A stretch of DNA of 64,000 bases from Streptomyces sp. NBC_01341 (GCF_035946055.1 NZ_CP108364.1:7192001-7256000), one strand, 5' to 3'. Numbered from the stretch's first letter, positions 53,134-61,968 are shown. Notes: a model not told the origin generated them from the sequence alone. Numbers and translations are program-made.

Positions 53134-54344
53134 GCACCCGCACCGGTCAGCAGCACCGCACAGCTGCCCTGTTGACGCTGGCACAGGCCCGCGAGCCGCA
53201 CTACCTCGAAGCACTGGCCGAGCTCGTCGCGGTCGACTCCGGTTCCTACAGCCCGGCCGGTGTCGACCGCGTCGGCGCCCTCGTCGGCCGGCGGCTGCAC
53301 GGTCTCGGCTTCGAGACGCAACACATCAGGCTGCCGCCGGTGGGCGACCGCAGAACCGGTGAGCTGCTGATCGGTCGGAAGCGCGGCGCGCTGCCGGTCC
53401 GGGAGGGAGGACGCAGGATCCTGCTCGCCGCCCACATGGACACGGTCTTCGAGGACGGCACCGCCGCGGCGAGGCCGTTCAGCCTCACCGGATCGCATGC
53501 CCGCGGGCCCGGGGTGAGCGACGACAAGGGCGGCCTGGTCTGCGGGCTCACCGCGCTGGGCGTACTCGAGGAGGCCGGCCTGGACCAGTACGCGGAGCTG
53601 GTGTTCCTGGCCGTACCCGACGAGGAGATCGGCTCACCGGCGAGCCGCCCCGTCACCGAGGAGGTCGCCCGGGACATGCACTACGCCCTGGCCCTGGAGT
53701 GTGCCCGGGAGAACGGGGACGTCGTCATCGCCCGCAAGGGAGTGGCCGACTTCCGGCTCACCGTCACCGGGCGGGCCGCCCACGCCGGCATCGAACCCGA
53801 AAGAGGCGCCAACGCGGCCCTCGCGGCGGCCCACCTCACCGTCGCCCTCCAGGCGCTCAACGACCACTGGGACGAGGTGACGGTCAACGTGGGCATGGTG
53901 CACGCGGGCACCAGGACCAACATCGTCTGCCCGAAGGCCGAACTGCACGTCGAGGTCCGCTCGGCCACGCTCAAGGGCATCCACCGGGCCCGGCAGGCGA
54001 TCGAGGACATCGCCACACGCCCCGCCGTCGCCGGAACCACCGTCCGGGTCGAGCAACTCGACCTTTGCCCCCCCATGGAGGACACCGACGCCTCACGGCA
54101 GATCCTGCGCACGGCCCAGAACATCGGCGGCGAACTGGGCCTCCCCTTCGGTGCCGCGGCGACCGGGGGCGTGGGCGACGCGAATTTCATCGCCGGTACC
54201 GGAGTCCCCGTACTCGACGGTCTCGGTCCGGTGGGCGGCGGTGACCACAGCCCCGACGAATGGCTGGACACGACCACGGTGGCGCCCCGTGTCGCCCTTC
54301 TCGCCGCACTGATCGCCGAGCTGGGTGACGGCCGGAACCACTGA
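53130..54344 (+). CDS. M20-family metallopeptidase, candidate beta-aspartyl dipeptidase
   Basis: A 404-aa cytoplasmic di-zinc peptidase of the ArgE/carboxypeptidase G2 type. Zinc ligands and catalytic residues are visible in AHMDTVF (H102, D104), GPGVSDDKGGLVCGL, VPDEEIGS, LECAREN and GGGDHSPDEW; the dimerisation domain shows GRAAHAGIEPERGANA. GTG 53130 overlaps the ATPase stop. Coupling to a polar amino-acid importer and to secreted cyanophycinases suggests that it cleaves an imported dipeptide such as beta-Asp-Arg. Other dipeptides or N-acyl amino acids are possible. Confidence 0.88.
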
Positions 54345-54407
54345 ACCAGCGTTGTCCCACCGACCGGACGCGGGGCTTTGGTCCGGACGACAGAAGCCCC
54401 CCGGCCC

Positions 54408-54455
54408 GGCCGGAGCCCGGGGGCACCCCCCCCGGCACGGCTCCGGCCATTTTTT
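54408..54455 (+). terminator. Intrinsic terminator or attenuator before the second cyanophycinase
   Basis: A perfect 10-bp stem GGCCGGAGCC (54408-54417) / GGCTCCGGCC (54439-54448) is followed immediately by ATTTTTT, a classical intrinsic terminator, rare in this GC-rich DNA. Only 28 bases separate the T-run from the next start codon. Confidence 0.85.
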
Positions 54456-54483
54456 CCCCGTCCCCTCCATGGAGGCATCACTC

Positions 54484-55776
54484 ATGCGTGTTCCGCACAG
54501 AGCCGGCCGTACCGTACTGGCAGGAAGCACCGCACTCCTGCTGGCCCTCGCCGCCGCGCCGACGGCCATGGCACACCCCGCAGCGGACCACCGCTCCGCC
54601 GGCTCGCTCGTCCTGGTGGGCGGAGGGCTGAAGGACGACAACGACCAGGTGTACGGCGAGATCATCGACCGGGCCGGCGGGAAGGGGCACGCGCGGATCG
54701 GTGTGCTGACCGCCGCCTCCGTGCCGGAGAGCCAGGACCCCCACGCCGGTGATCCGGCCACGTGCTCGAACTCCGCCTGCAACGGCGCCTACTACGCCGG
54801 CCTCTTCACCCGGCACGGCGCGGCCGACGCACAGTGGATCCCCGTCGACATCGAGCACGTCGCCGCCGCGGACTCGGACCGCCTCGTCGAGCAGATCAAC
54901 GGCATGACCGGATTCTTCTTCGGCGGCGGCGACCAGTACCGCTACGTGACGAGCCTGATGCACGGCGCGGCCCACACCGACTCCAAGGTGCTGGCAGCCA
55001 TCCGTGCCAAGCTCGCGCGCGGGGCGGTCGTCGCGGGGTCGAGCGCGGGAGCCCAGATCATGGCCGGTGCCGACATGATCACCGGAGGGGAGTCCTACGA
55101 AGGTCTGCGCGACGGCAGTCGTGCGGGCTACTTCGAGGACGCGTCCACACTCGGTTACCTGCCGCAGGGCGGCTTCGGCTTTCTGCGCTCAGGCCTGCTG
55201 GACACCCACACCGGTACGTCGGGCCGTGAAGGCCGCTCGCTGCGACTGGCCGCCGACACCGGCCATCAGCGTGTCTACGCGCTGGAGGAGAACACCGCTC
55301 TCGTCGTCGAGCGCGCAGGCTCCCGCGTCGAGAGCATGCGGGTCGTGGGTCCTCAGGGCCTCGCCGTGTTCGACCTGAGAGACGCCCGCACCCGCGAGGG
55401 AGCTGCCGGCTGGTCACTGAGCGGGGCCGACTACAGCTACCTCACCGACGGTGACCGCTACGACCCCCGGCACTGGCGCGTGCGTCCCGCCGCGGACAAA
55501 ACGCGCCTGCGTCCGCGGGAGCAGACCGCGGTGCCCGAGAACAACGACGTGTTCTACTCCCTGGCCAACGCCGACGGCGTGCCGTACAGCTTCCTGGGTA
55601 CGGCACGTGCCCTGGCCTCGTCGGCCGTGCAGCGTGAGGCCACCGCGTCCACCTTCGAGTCCGGACCGCGGTTCACCGTGACGTTCGCCAAGGACCGGCG
55701 TTTCACCGCCCTGACGGGCGACGGAACGGAAGCGGCCACGCTGATCGGTATGCATGTGTCCGTCGACCCCGCATAG
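54484..55776 (+). CDS. Secreted cyanophycinase-family (S51) peptidase
   Basis: A 430-aa protein, ATG 54484 after GGAGG, with a Sec signal peptide (GSTALLLALAAAPTAMAHP). The cyanophycinase pattern is clear: GSLVLVGGGLKDDNDQVY, ARIGVLTAAS, INGMTGFFFGGGDQYRYV (Asp150-Gln151) and the nucleophile elbow VVAGSSAGAQIMA with Ser187, then YFEDASTLGYLPQGGFGFL and GREGRSLRLA. Cyanophycinases are exo-acting serine peptidases that release beta-Asp-Arg from cyanophycin. The C-terminal 110 residues are extra. It differs from the 48692 paralog by lacking a PPC domain. Confidence 0.9.
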   Translation: MRVPHRAGRTVLAGSTALLLALAAAPTAMAHPAADHRSAGSLVLVGGGLKDDNDQVYGEIIDRAGGKGHARIGVLTAASVPESQDPHAGDPATCSNSACNGAYYAGLFTRHGAADAQWIPVDIEHVAAADSDRLVEQINGMTGFFFGGGDQYRYVTSLMHGAAHTDSKVLAAIRAKLARGAVVAGSSAGAQIMAGADMITGGESYEGLRDGSRAGYFEDASTLGYLPQGGFGFLRSGLLDTHTGTSGREGRSLRLAADTGHQRVYALEENTALVVERAGSRVESMRVVGPQGLAVFDLRDARTREGAAGWSLSGADYSYLTDGDRYDPRHWRVRPAADKTRLRPREQTAVPENNDVFYSLANADGVPYSFLGTARALASSAVQREATASTFESGPRFTVTFAKDRRFTALTGDGTEAATLIGMHVSVDPA

Positions 55777-55903
55777 CAACGGAGCGCGGATCAACCGGCC
55801 GGGGCCTGCCGGTGACTCCCGGGGACCTTCGAGCACATGTGGGTGCCGGTGGCCCGGTAGGCTTCGCCGACAAGGCCCTCGCGGCCCGGAAGGGAATTTC
55901 ACG

Positions 55904-56770
55904 ATGGCTTCTGGCACGCTCGCCGACGAGATCCGGCTCAAGCTGGGCGAGCTCAGCCCTGCCGAGCGCAAGGTCGGCCGGGTCATGCTGGCCGGCTATC
56001 CGGCAGCGGGATTCGAGACGATCGCGACCATCGCCGAGCGCGCGGCGGTCAGCGCGCCGACCGTCCTCCGGTTCGTCGGACGCCTCGGCTTCCGAGGCTA
56101 TCCCGATTTCCAGGCCGCCCTGCGTACCGAACTCGACGAGCGCAGCGCGTCCCCGCTTTCCCTGTACGAATCCGCCGTGCACACCACGTTCGGGGACGAG
56201 GACGACCAGTCGCTGCTGCAGCTCGGCAGCCGGCTCTTCGCCACGGCGCTCACCCAGAGTCTCGCGGAGCTCCCGCCGCATGACGTCAACCGGGCCACCC
56301 AGCTTCTGGCGGATCCCAAACGGCGGATCGTCCTCGCCGGCGGGCGGTTCACGCACCTCCTGGCGCAGTACCTCGGGCTGCATCTGATGCAGTTGCGCGA
56401 CGATGTCATGTTTCTGCCGGACCGCGACGTGGAACGCACGGCCGTGCTGGCCGCACTGACCCGCCGCGATGTGCTCGTCGTCTTCGACTACCGCCGTTAC
56501 GAGAAGGACAAGGTAGCCATGGCCCAGCTCGTGCGCGAGCAGGGAGGGAAGGTCGTCCTGTTCACCGACACCTGGCTCTCCCCGGCTACCGCGCACGCGG
56601 AGGTCGTCCTGCCGAGCCAGGTCACGTCCCCTTCCCCCTACGACAGTCTCGTCCCCACGATGGCCGTCATCGAGACCGTCGTTGCGGCGGTCATCGCGTC
56701 GCTGGGCGAGGCCGCACACCAGCGCCTGCGGCACGGCGAGGGCGTAGCCCAGCGCGTGGGCCTGGTCTGA
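55904..56770 (+). CDS. RpiR/MurR-family regulator with SIS domain
   Basis: A 288-aa regulator with ATG 55904 after GGAAGGG. The N-terminal helix-turn-helix (LSPAERKVGRVMLAGYPAAGFETIATIAERAAVSAPTVLRFVGRLGFRGYPDFQAALR) is of the RpiR type. The SIS domain contains RRIVLAGGRFTHLLAQYL, VLVVFDYRRYEKDKVAMAQLVREQGGKVVLFTD and AEVVLPSQV. SIS domains usually bind sugar phosphates, so its ligand here is uncertain. Its place at the end of the cyanophycinase locus makes it the candidate regulator of that set. Confidence 0.9.
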   Translation: MASGTLADEIRLKLGELSPAERKVGRVMLAGYPAAGFETIATIAERAAVSAPTVLRFVGRLGFRGYPDFQAALRTELDERSASPLSLYESAVHTTFGDEDDQSLLQLGSRLFATALTQSLAELPPHDVNRATQLLADPKRRIVLAGGRFTHLLAQYLGLHLMQLRDDVMFLPDRDVERTAVLAALTRRDVLVVFDYRRYEKDKVAMAQLVREQGGKVVLFTDTWLSPATAHAEVVLPSQVTSPSPYDSLVPTMAVIETVVAAVIASLGEAAHQRLRHGEGVAQRVGLV

Positions 56771-56771
56771 C

Positions 56772-57063
56772 CGACGCCTGGTCCCCGTACGCCGCCTCGA
56801 TCTGCTTGCGCTGCTGGACCAGCGGCTCGCCTGTCTCGTCGACCTTCAGGGCGGCGACCCTTGCCGCTGACCTGCAGCCGGCCCAGCAAGCCGATCTCCG
56901 GCGCCGCCGGGTCATCTTCGTCCACGTCGTAGGCGCGCGGCGCACCCGGCCGCGCCACTTGCTCCGGCGTCGCTGGGCTACCGGATTCGCCCTGGTCTTC
57001 TTGTGATGTGGCGTCTTCGGCATCGCCAACGAGATCGAACCACCCGTGTTCACCTAAAGTCAC
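56772..57063 (-). pseudogene. Frameshifted remnant of an unidentified gene
   Basis: GTG 57063 opens TLGEHGWFDLVGDAEDATSQ and, further on, DVDEDDPAAPEIGLLGRLQVSGKG, which resembles the beginning of a BTAD/SARP-like winged-helix domain. The same sense continues in another frame as VAALKVDETGEPLVQQRKQIEAAYGDQA. The frame break and absence of the rest suggest a decayed gene. Codon 3 is TTA. The identity is weak. Confidence 0.35.
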
Positions 57064-57159
57064 AAGGCGGTCGCCGTGGGTGGCAGTGCTGGTGTGGCGA
57101 GCCCCGCCAGGACCGCCCGGGGACCTGTGGTGTGCAGTTTCGCCTTCGTGAGGAGCACG

Positions 57160-58437
57160 ATGAGTAGCCAGTGGGCCGTGGTGGTGGCAGGCAGCGCGCT
57201 GGCCTGCTACGGCATTTTCTCACGCCGATTGTCGACGACCCCGGCGTCCGGGCCGCTGGTGTTCGTAGTGGCCGGTCTGGCCGTCGGTCCACTGGGCCTG
57301 GACCTACTGAGCCGGGCCAAGGAGCCAGAAGTAACGAGGGCGCTACTGGAGGGTGCGCTGGTTCTTCTGCTGTTCACCGATGCGGCCGCCATCCGCACAC
57401 AAGACCTGCGACGAGAAGAATTCCTCCCGGTGCGTCTGCTCGTGGTGGGGCTGCCGGCCACCATCGTGCTGGGATGGCTCGTGGCGTGGCCGCTCCTGCC
57501 AGGCTTGGGCGTGTGGGAACTGGCACTGGTCGCCATCATTCTGGCGCCGACAGATGCAGCCCTGGGACAGCAGGCGATCTCCGACGAACGGGTACCGGCG
57601 CTGGTACGCGGTGGGCTGGGGGTCGAGTCGGGGCTGAACGACGGCTTGGCCCTGCCCTTCTTCGTGCTGGCCCTGGCCGCAGCCGGGGAGGACTACGGCC
57701 GGACAGGCGTCGTCGAGACATTCCTACGGGCACTGCTGCTGAGCAGCGTGATCGGCCTCCTGGTCGGATGGGCCGGAGCGCGCGCACTGCGCTGGTCGGT
57801 AGCCCGGGGCTGGAGCAGCCCCGACTGGCGGCCGATTCTGGCCCTCGCCGTCCCGGCGGTCACCTACGGACTGTGCCTCGCGGTGGACGGCAGCGGGTTC
57901 ATCGGCGCCTGGGCAGCGGGCCTTGCCCTCGGTACCGGCCTGCGCCGCGCGCTGCCCGGGCCAACCCCGCAGGAGGACAACTCCGAGCCGCTCCGGAGCG
58001 TGACCTTCACCGAGCGCCTCGGACTCCTGCTCACCTCTCTCAGCTTCCTTGTCTTCGGCGCGGTCATCCTGGGACCCACCCTTCAACATCTCACCTGGCG
58101 GACTGCGGTCTACGCGCTGATCAGCCTCACCGTCGTACGGATGCTGCCCGTCGCCCTGGCCCTGGTGGGAACAGGCCTGCGCCCGGCATCCATTGCCTAC
58201 GTCGGCTGGTTCGGCCCCCGCGGCCTGGCCTCGCTGGTGTTCGGGCTTCTCGCCTTCGAAGAACACCTGCCCGGGACAGCCGTGCTCAGCGACACCGTCG
58301 CGATCACCGTGGGCCTGAGCGTCCTCCTGCACGGCGCCTCGGCCCCGTTCCTCGGCAAGCGGTACGGCGCCTGGTTCGCCAGAACGCTCGGCACAGAACC
58401 CGACCTGCGCGAGAACATGCTGTCAACCGGCAAGTGA
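57160..58437 (+). CDS. Cation/proton antiporter (CPA family)
   Basis: A 425-aa membrane protein with ATG 57160 after AGGAGCA. About twelve helices are predicted. Family features are VIFAGLAVGP-like VVAGLAVGPLGLDLL, LLFTDAAAIRTQDLRREEFLPVRLL, the ion-binding segment VAIILAPTDAALGQQAISDERVPALVRGGLGVESGLNDGLALPFF (Asp-Ala and Glu-Ser-Gly-Leu-Asn-Asp), and YVGWFGPRGLASLVFGLLA. It would exchange Na+ or K+ for protons. It is monocistronic by context. Confidence 0.92.
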   Translation: MSSQWAVVVAGSALACYGIFSRRLSTTPASGPLVFVVAGLAVGPLGLDLLSRAKEPEVTRALLEGALVLLLFTDAAAIRTQDLRREEFLPVRLLVVGLPATIVLGWLVAWPLLPGLGVWELALVAIILAPTDAALGQQAISDERVPALVRGGLGVESGLNDGLALPFFVLALAAAGEDYGRTGVVETFLRALLLSSVIGLLVGWAGARALRWSVARGWSSPDWRPILALAVPAVTYGLCLAVDGSGFIGAWAAGLALGTGLRRALPGPTPQEDNSEPLRSVTFTERLGLLLTSLSFLVFGAVILGPTLQHLTWRTAVYALISLTVVRMLPVALALVGTGLRPASIAYVGWFGPRGLASLVFGLLAFEEHLPGTAVLSDTVAITVGLSVLLHGASAPFLGKRYGAWFARTLGTEPDLRENMLSTGK

Positions 58438-58740
58438 GGCGATCGGGTCACCGCTTCGAGCCCTACTCCTGCTCCACGATCACAGGCCGCGCGCACGGCG
58501 AGAGCGCCTCCCTGCGTTGCGTCCCGTGGTGAGGACTGCCCTGGGCGTTCCCGCTCCAGGAGACCGGGTGTCCGGATCGCGGAGCTTCTCCTCAGGGGAT
58601 CCAGGGAGCTGACAGGAATCCAACGCCCCGGTCAGCAGAGAGGAGGCACGGTACGGGCCCGGCGCCCTCCGTGCCCCCGTGTGGCCCGCGCGAGGCACCC
58701 TTCGGTGTGCCGACGGGGGGTTGGATCTTATGCTTACGCT
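58438..58740. other. Intergenic region before carbonic anhydrase
   Basis: I see no gene here. A short inverted-repeat-like stretch lies near 58545-58580, and the right end (ttggatcttatgcttacgct) looks like a promoter directly abutting the next start codon. Confidence 0.45.
58729..58734 (+). promoter_or_regulatory. Candidate -10 element of a leaderless promoter
   Basis: TATGCT occupies positions -12 to -7 relative to the ATG at 58741, and no ribosome-binding site precedes that ATG. Transcription starting at the A of ATG would give a leaderless mRNA, which is common in Streptomyces. No good -35 element is visible. Confidence 0.4.
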
Positions 58741-59373
58741 ATGCCGAGAACGTCGCCTGCCATGGCCTTCGAGTCCCTCATGTCCGGCAACAAGCGCTTT
58801 GTGGCAGAGATGCCGTGGCATCCCAACCAGGACGCCGCCCGGCGTGCGGAGCTTGCTCCCGGGCAGGACCCTTTTGCCGTGGTGCTGGGGTGCTCCGACT
58901 CGCGGCTGGCCGCCGAGATCATTTTCGACCAAGGGCTCGGAGACCTCTTCGTCGTCCGTACTGCCGGGCACGTTCTGGGTGCGGAAGTGCTGGGAAGCGT
59001 GGAGTACGCGACCAGTGTGCTCGGCGCACGCCTGGTCGTCGTCCTCGGCCACGACTCGTGCGGCGCCGTCGCGGCCGCCCGCGCAGCCGTGGAGGACGGC
59101 CTCTCCCTCGGCGGCTTCGTCCGCGATGTCGTCGAACGCGTCACCCCGAGCATTCTCGCAGCCCGTGCGGCCGGACTCGCCGCCCAGAGCGATGTGGACG
59201 AGCACATCCGCCACACGGTCGACCTGATGCTCGACCGCTCACGCCTGCTTTCGGAACAGGTCGATGCAGGCGAAGTGGCCGTCGTCGGACTCGGATACCA
59301 GCTCGCCGAAGGCAGCGCACGGCTTGTCACGTCACGCGGCGACATCACGGTAGGGGAGGAGGCAGGCTCATGA
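58741..59373 (+). CDS. Beta-class carbonic anhydrase
   Basis: A 210-aa zinc enzyme that interconverts CO2 and bicarbonate. Zinc ligands are Cys51, His104 and Cys107 in VLGCSDSRLAAEIIF and VLGHDSCGAV; the Asp53-Arg55 dyad of the active site is intact (CSDSR). The segment DLFVVRTAGHVLGAEVLGSVEYA is typical of the class. ATG 58741 is chosen from the family's usual N-terminus (FESLMSGNKRFV). The frame continues open upstream without similarity. Confidence 0.93.
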   Translation: MPRTSPAMAFESLMSGNKRFVAEMPWHPNQDAARRAELAPGQDPFAVVLGCSDSRLAAEIIFDQGLGDLFVVRTAGHVLGAEVLGSVEYATSVLGARLVVVLGHDSCGAVAAARAAVEDGLSLGGFVRDVVERVTPSILAARAAGLAAQSDVDEHIRHTVDLMLDRSRLLSEQVDAGEVAVVGLGYQLAEGSARLVTSRGDITVGEEAGS

Positions 59374-59492
59374 CTCGGCAGCTTCGGCCGCACCGATCGA
59401 CGGTCCGCGACGCCGGCCTCCGGGAAGCCGTGTCTGCGGGTGAGCCCGGACTGTTTGCCGTCCCTGCGGCGAACACCGACTGCGACCTGTGA
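59370..59492 (+). CDS. Possible small protein coupled to carbonic anhydrase
   Basis: ATG 59370 overlaps the carbonic anhydrase stop (ATGA) and GGAGGAGGC precedes it. The 40-aa product (TRQLRPHRSTVRDAGLREAV then SAGEPGLFAVPAANTDCDL) has no recognised family. Coupling makes translation plausible, but the composition is not decisive. Confidence 0.3.
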   Translation: MTRQLRPHRSTVRDAGLREAVSAGEPGLFAVPAANTDCDL

Positions 59493-59927
59493 GCCGCCGT
59501 TGCTGCTTCGACCTGCAGGGCATGGGCAACAGGGGACGCACACTTCAGGAGAGCGGCCTCTCCCTCGGGGTGACCGGCCACACGTGCGCCCCAGACCCTG
59601 CGCCGTAACGGGCGTACGGCAACCCTTCTGCAACGCTGTGCTCGGGGTGGGCCAATATCTATGGCCACGGCGTCAGGGTTCAACGCGCCGCGCCGGGAGT
59701 GTTTTTGCCACAGGCAACAGAGTGGAATTATTTACCGTTCGCAGGCCATTACGGCATGCTACTGTCGATCTCGGTTGCAGTTGTGGTTCCCAAATTTTCA
59801 AGCTTCTGTGCTGGCGTTTCAGTGCAAGCTTTCTTGGTTCCGGTTTTCTCCGGGCGGGGCATCATCGCGGCGACGCGGCGTCCGTGCATCACGGATCCCG
59901 GCGTACCTGCCCCGAAGGAGATATGAC
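59493..59927. other. Long leader and promoter region of the cold-shock gene
   Basis: The last 250 bases are the most AT-rich part of the neighbourhood, with T-rich blocks (ggaattatttaccg, cccaaattttcaagcttctg, gctttcttggttccggttttctcc). There is no coding sense. Cold-shock genes typically have long structured leaders, and this region fits that description. A 9-base word TTTCTTGGT (59830-59838) recurs in the leader of the helicase gene (60286-60294). Confidence 0.5.
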
Positions 59928-60131
59928 ATGGCGTCCGGCACTGTGAAGTGGTTCAACGCGGCCAAGGGTTTCGGCTTCATCGAGCAGGACGGTGGCGGCG
60001 CTGACGTGTTCGCCCACTTCTCGAACATCGCCGCCCAGGGCTTCCGCGAGCTGCTCGAAGGCCAGAAGGTCACCTTCGACATCGTGCCGGGCCCGAAGTC
60101 TCCGACGGCCGAGAACATCGTCCCCGCCTGA
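59928..60131 (+). CDS. cspA: Cold-shock protein (CspA family)
   Basis: A 67-aa OB-fold RNA chaperone starting at ATG 59928 after GAAGGAG. The RNA-binding motifs RNP1 (KGFGFIEQDGG) and RNP2 (DVFAHFSNI) are intact, and the start MASGTVKWFNAAKGFGFI is canonical. It is the first of four genes in a conserved Streptomyces cold-shock/RNA-remodelling order. Confidence 0.97.
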   Translation: MASGTVKWFNAAKGFGFIEQDGGGADVFAHFSNIAAQGFRELLEGQKVTFDIVPGPKSPTAENIVPA

Positions 60132-60147
60132 CGCCTACTTCGCAGTT

Positions 60148-60177
60148 GGGGCCCGCGTCCCCCGGGGTGCGGGCCCC
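60148..60177 (+). terminator. Terminator after the cold-shock gene
   Basis: A perfect 9-bp stem GGGGCCCGC (60148-60156) / GCGGGCCCC (60169-60177) with a 12-base loop lies 17 bp past the stop codon, separating the csp gene from the helicase leader. Confidence 0.82.
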
Positions 60178-60260
60178 TGCCGGACTCGTGCCACCTGCGC
60201 ACCCTCAGCGCACAGAGTCATGTCGATGCTCGAGGCTTCGCCATTTCGGCGTTCTGGATT

Positions 60261-60280
60261 TCACGTCCACGTGACGTCAC
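60261..60280. promoter_or_regulatory. Overlapping palindromes in the helicase promoter/leader
   Basis: TCACGT-CC-ACGTGA (60261-60274) and GTGACGTCAC (60271-60280) are both perfect inverted repeats and overlap by four bases. They lie about 150 bp upstream of the helicase start and could bind a regulator. Confidence 0.35.
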
Positions 60281-60392
60281 CCATTTTTCTTGGTCTGCAC
60301 CCCACTCCGGGTCAGCTGCGGACCTGATCTACTTTCGCATTCTTCTCGGCCCGTTCTTGTGATTCCCCGCGCTGTTCTTCCGCTGCAGGAAT

Positions 60393-60415
60393 CCTTGATA
60401 CGTGCCGTATCAAGG
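60393..60415 (+). promoter_or_regulatory. Hairpin touching the helicase ribosome-binding site
   Basis: CCTTGATACG (60393-60402), loop TGC, CGTATCAAGG (60406-60415) forms a perfect 10-bp stem. Its 3' end supplies the first bases of the Shine-Dalgarno AGGAAGG (60413-60419) that precedes ATG 60426. The stem could control ribosome access. Confidence 0.6.
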
Positions 60416-60425
60416 AAGGTTCTGA

Positions 60426-61922
60426 ATGAACCCCACACGTACGAACAACCGTTCCGCCCGCAGCCGCACCGCCGAATCCGGCGTGGGTACGGGCCGGGGA
60501 AGCCGTTTCAACTCGACCGCCCCGAGCCGTTCGGGCGGTCCGGGCCGTTCGGGCAGTCAGGGGCGACGGCCCGCCGCGGTCCAGGGCGAGTTCGCACTGC
60601 CGGTCACAGTCACTCCCGCGCTGCCCGCCGTCGTGGCGTTCGCCGACCTCGACATGCCCACCCCACTGCTCGCTGCGCTGACCGCGCAGGGCGTGAGCGT
60701 CCCATTCCCGATCCAGGGCGCGACCCTGCCCAACACCCTCGCGGGCCGCGACGCCCTGGGCCGTGGACGCACCGGCTCCGGCAAGACCCTCGCTTTCGGC
60801 CTGGCTCTGCTGGCGCGCACCGCCGGTCAGCGCGCCGAGCCCCGCCAGCCCTTGGCCTTGGTCCTCGTCCCGACGCGCGAGCTGGCACAACAGGTGACCG
60901 ACGCCCTGGCCCCCTACGCCCGCTCGGTCAAGCTGCGCCTGGCCACCGTCGTCGGCGGAATGTCGATCGGCAGGCAGGCTAACGCCCTGCGCGGTGGCGC
61001 CGAGGTCGTCGTGGCGACGCCGGGCCGGCTCAAGGACCTCATCGACCGCGGTGACTGCCGGCTGAACCAGGTCGCGATCACCGTCCTGGACGAGGCCGAC
61101 CAGATGGCCGACATGGGCTTCATGCCCCAGGTCACCGCGCTCCTGGACCAAGTCCGCCCCGAAGGCCAGCGGATGCTGTTCTCCGCCACCCTGGACCGCA
61201 ACGTCGACCGCCTGGTCCGGCGCTACCTCACGGACCCGGTCGTGCACTCCGTCGACCCGTCCGCAGGCGCGGTCACTACGATGGAGCACCACGTCCTCCA
61301 CGTCCACGGCACCGACAAGCACCGCACGACGACCGAGATCGCCGCTCGCCAAGGCCGGGTCATCATGTTCCTCGACACCAAGCGGGCTGTGGACAAGCTC
61401 ACCGACCACCTGCTGGCCAGCGGTGTGAGGGCCGCCGCCCTGCACGGCGGGAAGGCACAGTCGCAGCGCACCCGGACCCTGACCCAGTTCAAGACCGGGC
61501 ACGTCACCGTGCTCGTGGCCACGAACGTCGCCGCCCGCGGCATCCACGTCGACAACCTCGACCTCGTCGTCAACGTCGACCCGCCGACCGACCACAAGGA
61601 CTACCTCCACCGCGGCGGCCGAACCGCGCGGGCAGGGGAGTCCGGCAGCGTTGTCACCCTTGTCACCCCCAACCAGCGCCGAGACATGACCCGCCTCATG
61701 GCCGCCGCCGGCATCGTGCCCCAGACGACCCAGGTCCGCTCCGGCGAAGAGGCACTCGGCCGCATCACCGGCGCCCAGGCCCCCTCAGGTATTCCTGTGA
61801 CGATCACCGCACCGGTGGTCGAGCGGCGTCAACGCAGCACATCCTCACGCGGCCGGCGGAGCCCCGCCTCCGCGGCCCGGCGCGTGACCGCACATAGGTC
61901 CTCCTTCGACGCTGCGGCCTGA
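60426..61922 (+). CDS. DEAD-box RNA helicase
   Basis: A 498-aa ATP-dependent RNA helicase. An arginine/serine/glycine-rich N-terminal tail of about 60 residues precedes the core. Visible motifs are Q (VPFPIQGATLP), I (GRGRTGSGKT), Ia (PTRELAQQV), Ib (ATPGRLKDLI), II (DEAD in ITVLDEADQMADMGF), III (SAT), IV/V (VLVATNVAARGIHVDNLDLVVN) and VI (YLHRGGRTARAG). The C-terminal 70 residues are a basic tail. With the cold-shock protein upstream it probably unwinds structured mRNA at low temperature. Confidence 0.95.
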   Translation: MNPTRTNNRSARSRTAESGVGTGRGSRFNSTAPSRSGGPGRSGSQGRRPAAVQGEFALPVTVTPALPAVVAFADLDMPTPLLAALTAQGVSVPFPIQGATLPNTLAGRDALGRGRTGSGKTLAFGLALLARTAGQRAEPRQPLALVLVPTRELAQQVTDALAPYARSVKLRLATVVGGMSIGRQANALRGGAEVVVATPGRLKDLIDRGDCRLNQVAITVLDEADQMADMGFMPQVTALLDQVRPEGQRMLFSATLDRNVDRLVRRYLTDPVVHSVDPSAGAVTTMEHHVLHVHGTDKHRTTTEIAARQGRVIMFLDTKRAVDKLTDHLLASGVRAAALHGGKAQSQRTRTLTQFKTGHVTVLVATNVAARGIHVDNLDLVVNVDPPTDHKDYLHRGGRTARAGESGSVVTLVTPNQRRDMTRLMAAAGIVPQTTQVRSGEEALGRITGAQAPSGIPVTITAPVVERRQRSTSSRGRRSPASAARRVTAHRSSFDAAA

Positions 61923-61968
61923 GAACTCCGTGACGCGGAAACTCACCCATCTCTGCAGGAGGCACCTT

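Noticed and set aside
57171..58532. 453-codon alternative plus-strand frame inside the antiporter gene
   Set aside because: The other frame encodes clear membrane helices and antiporter motifs; this one is an Arg/Gly/Pro-rich shifted frame.
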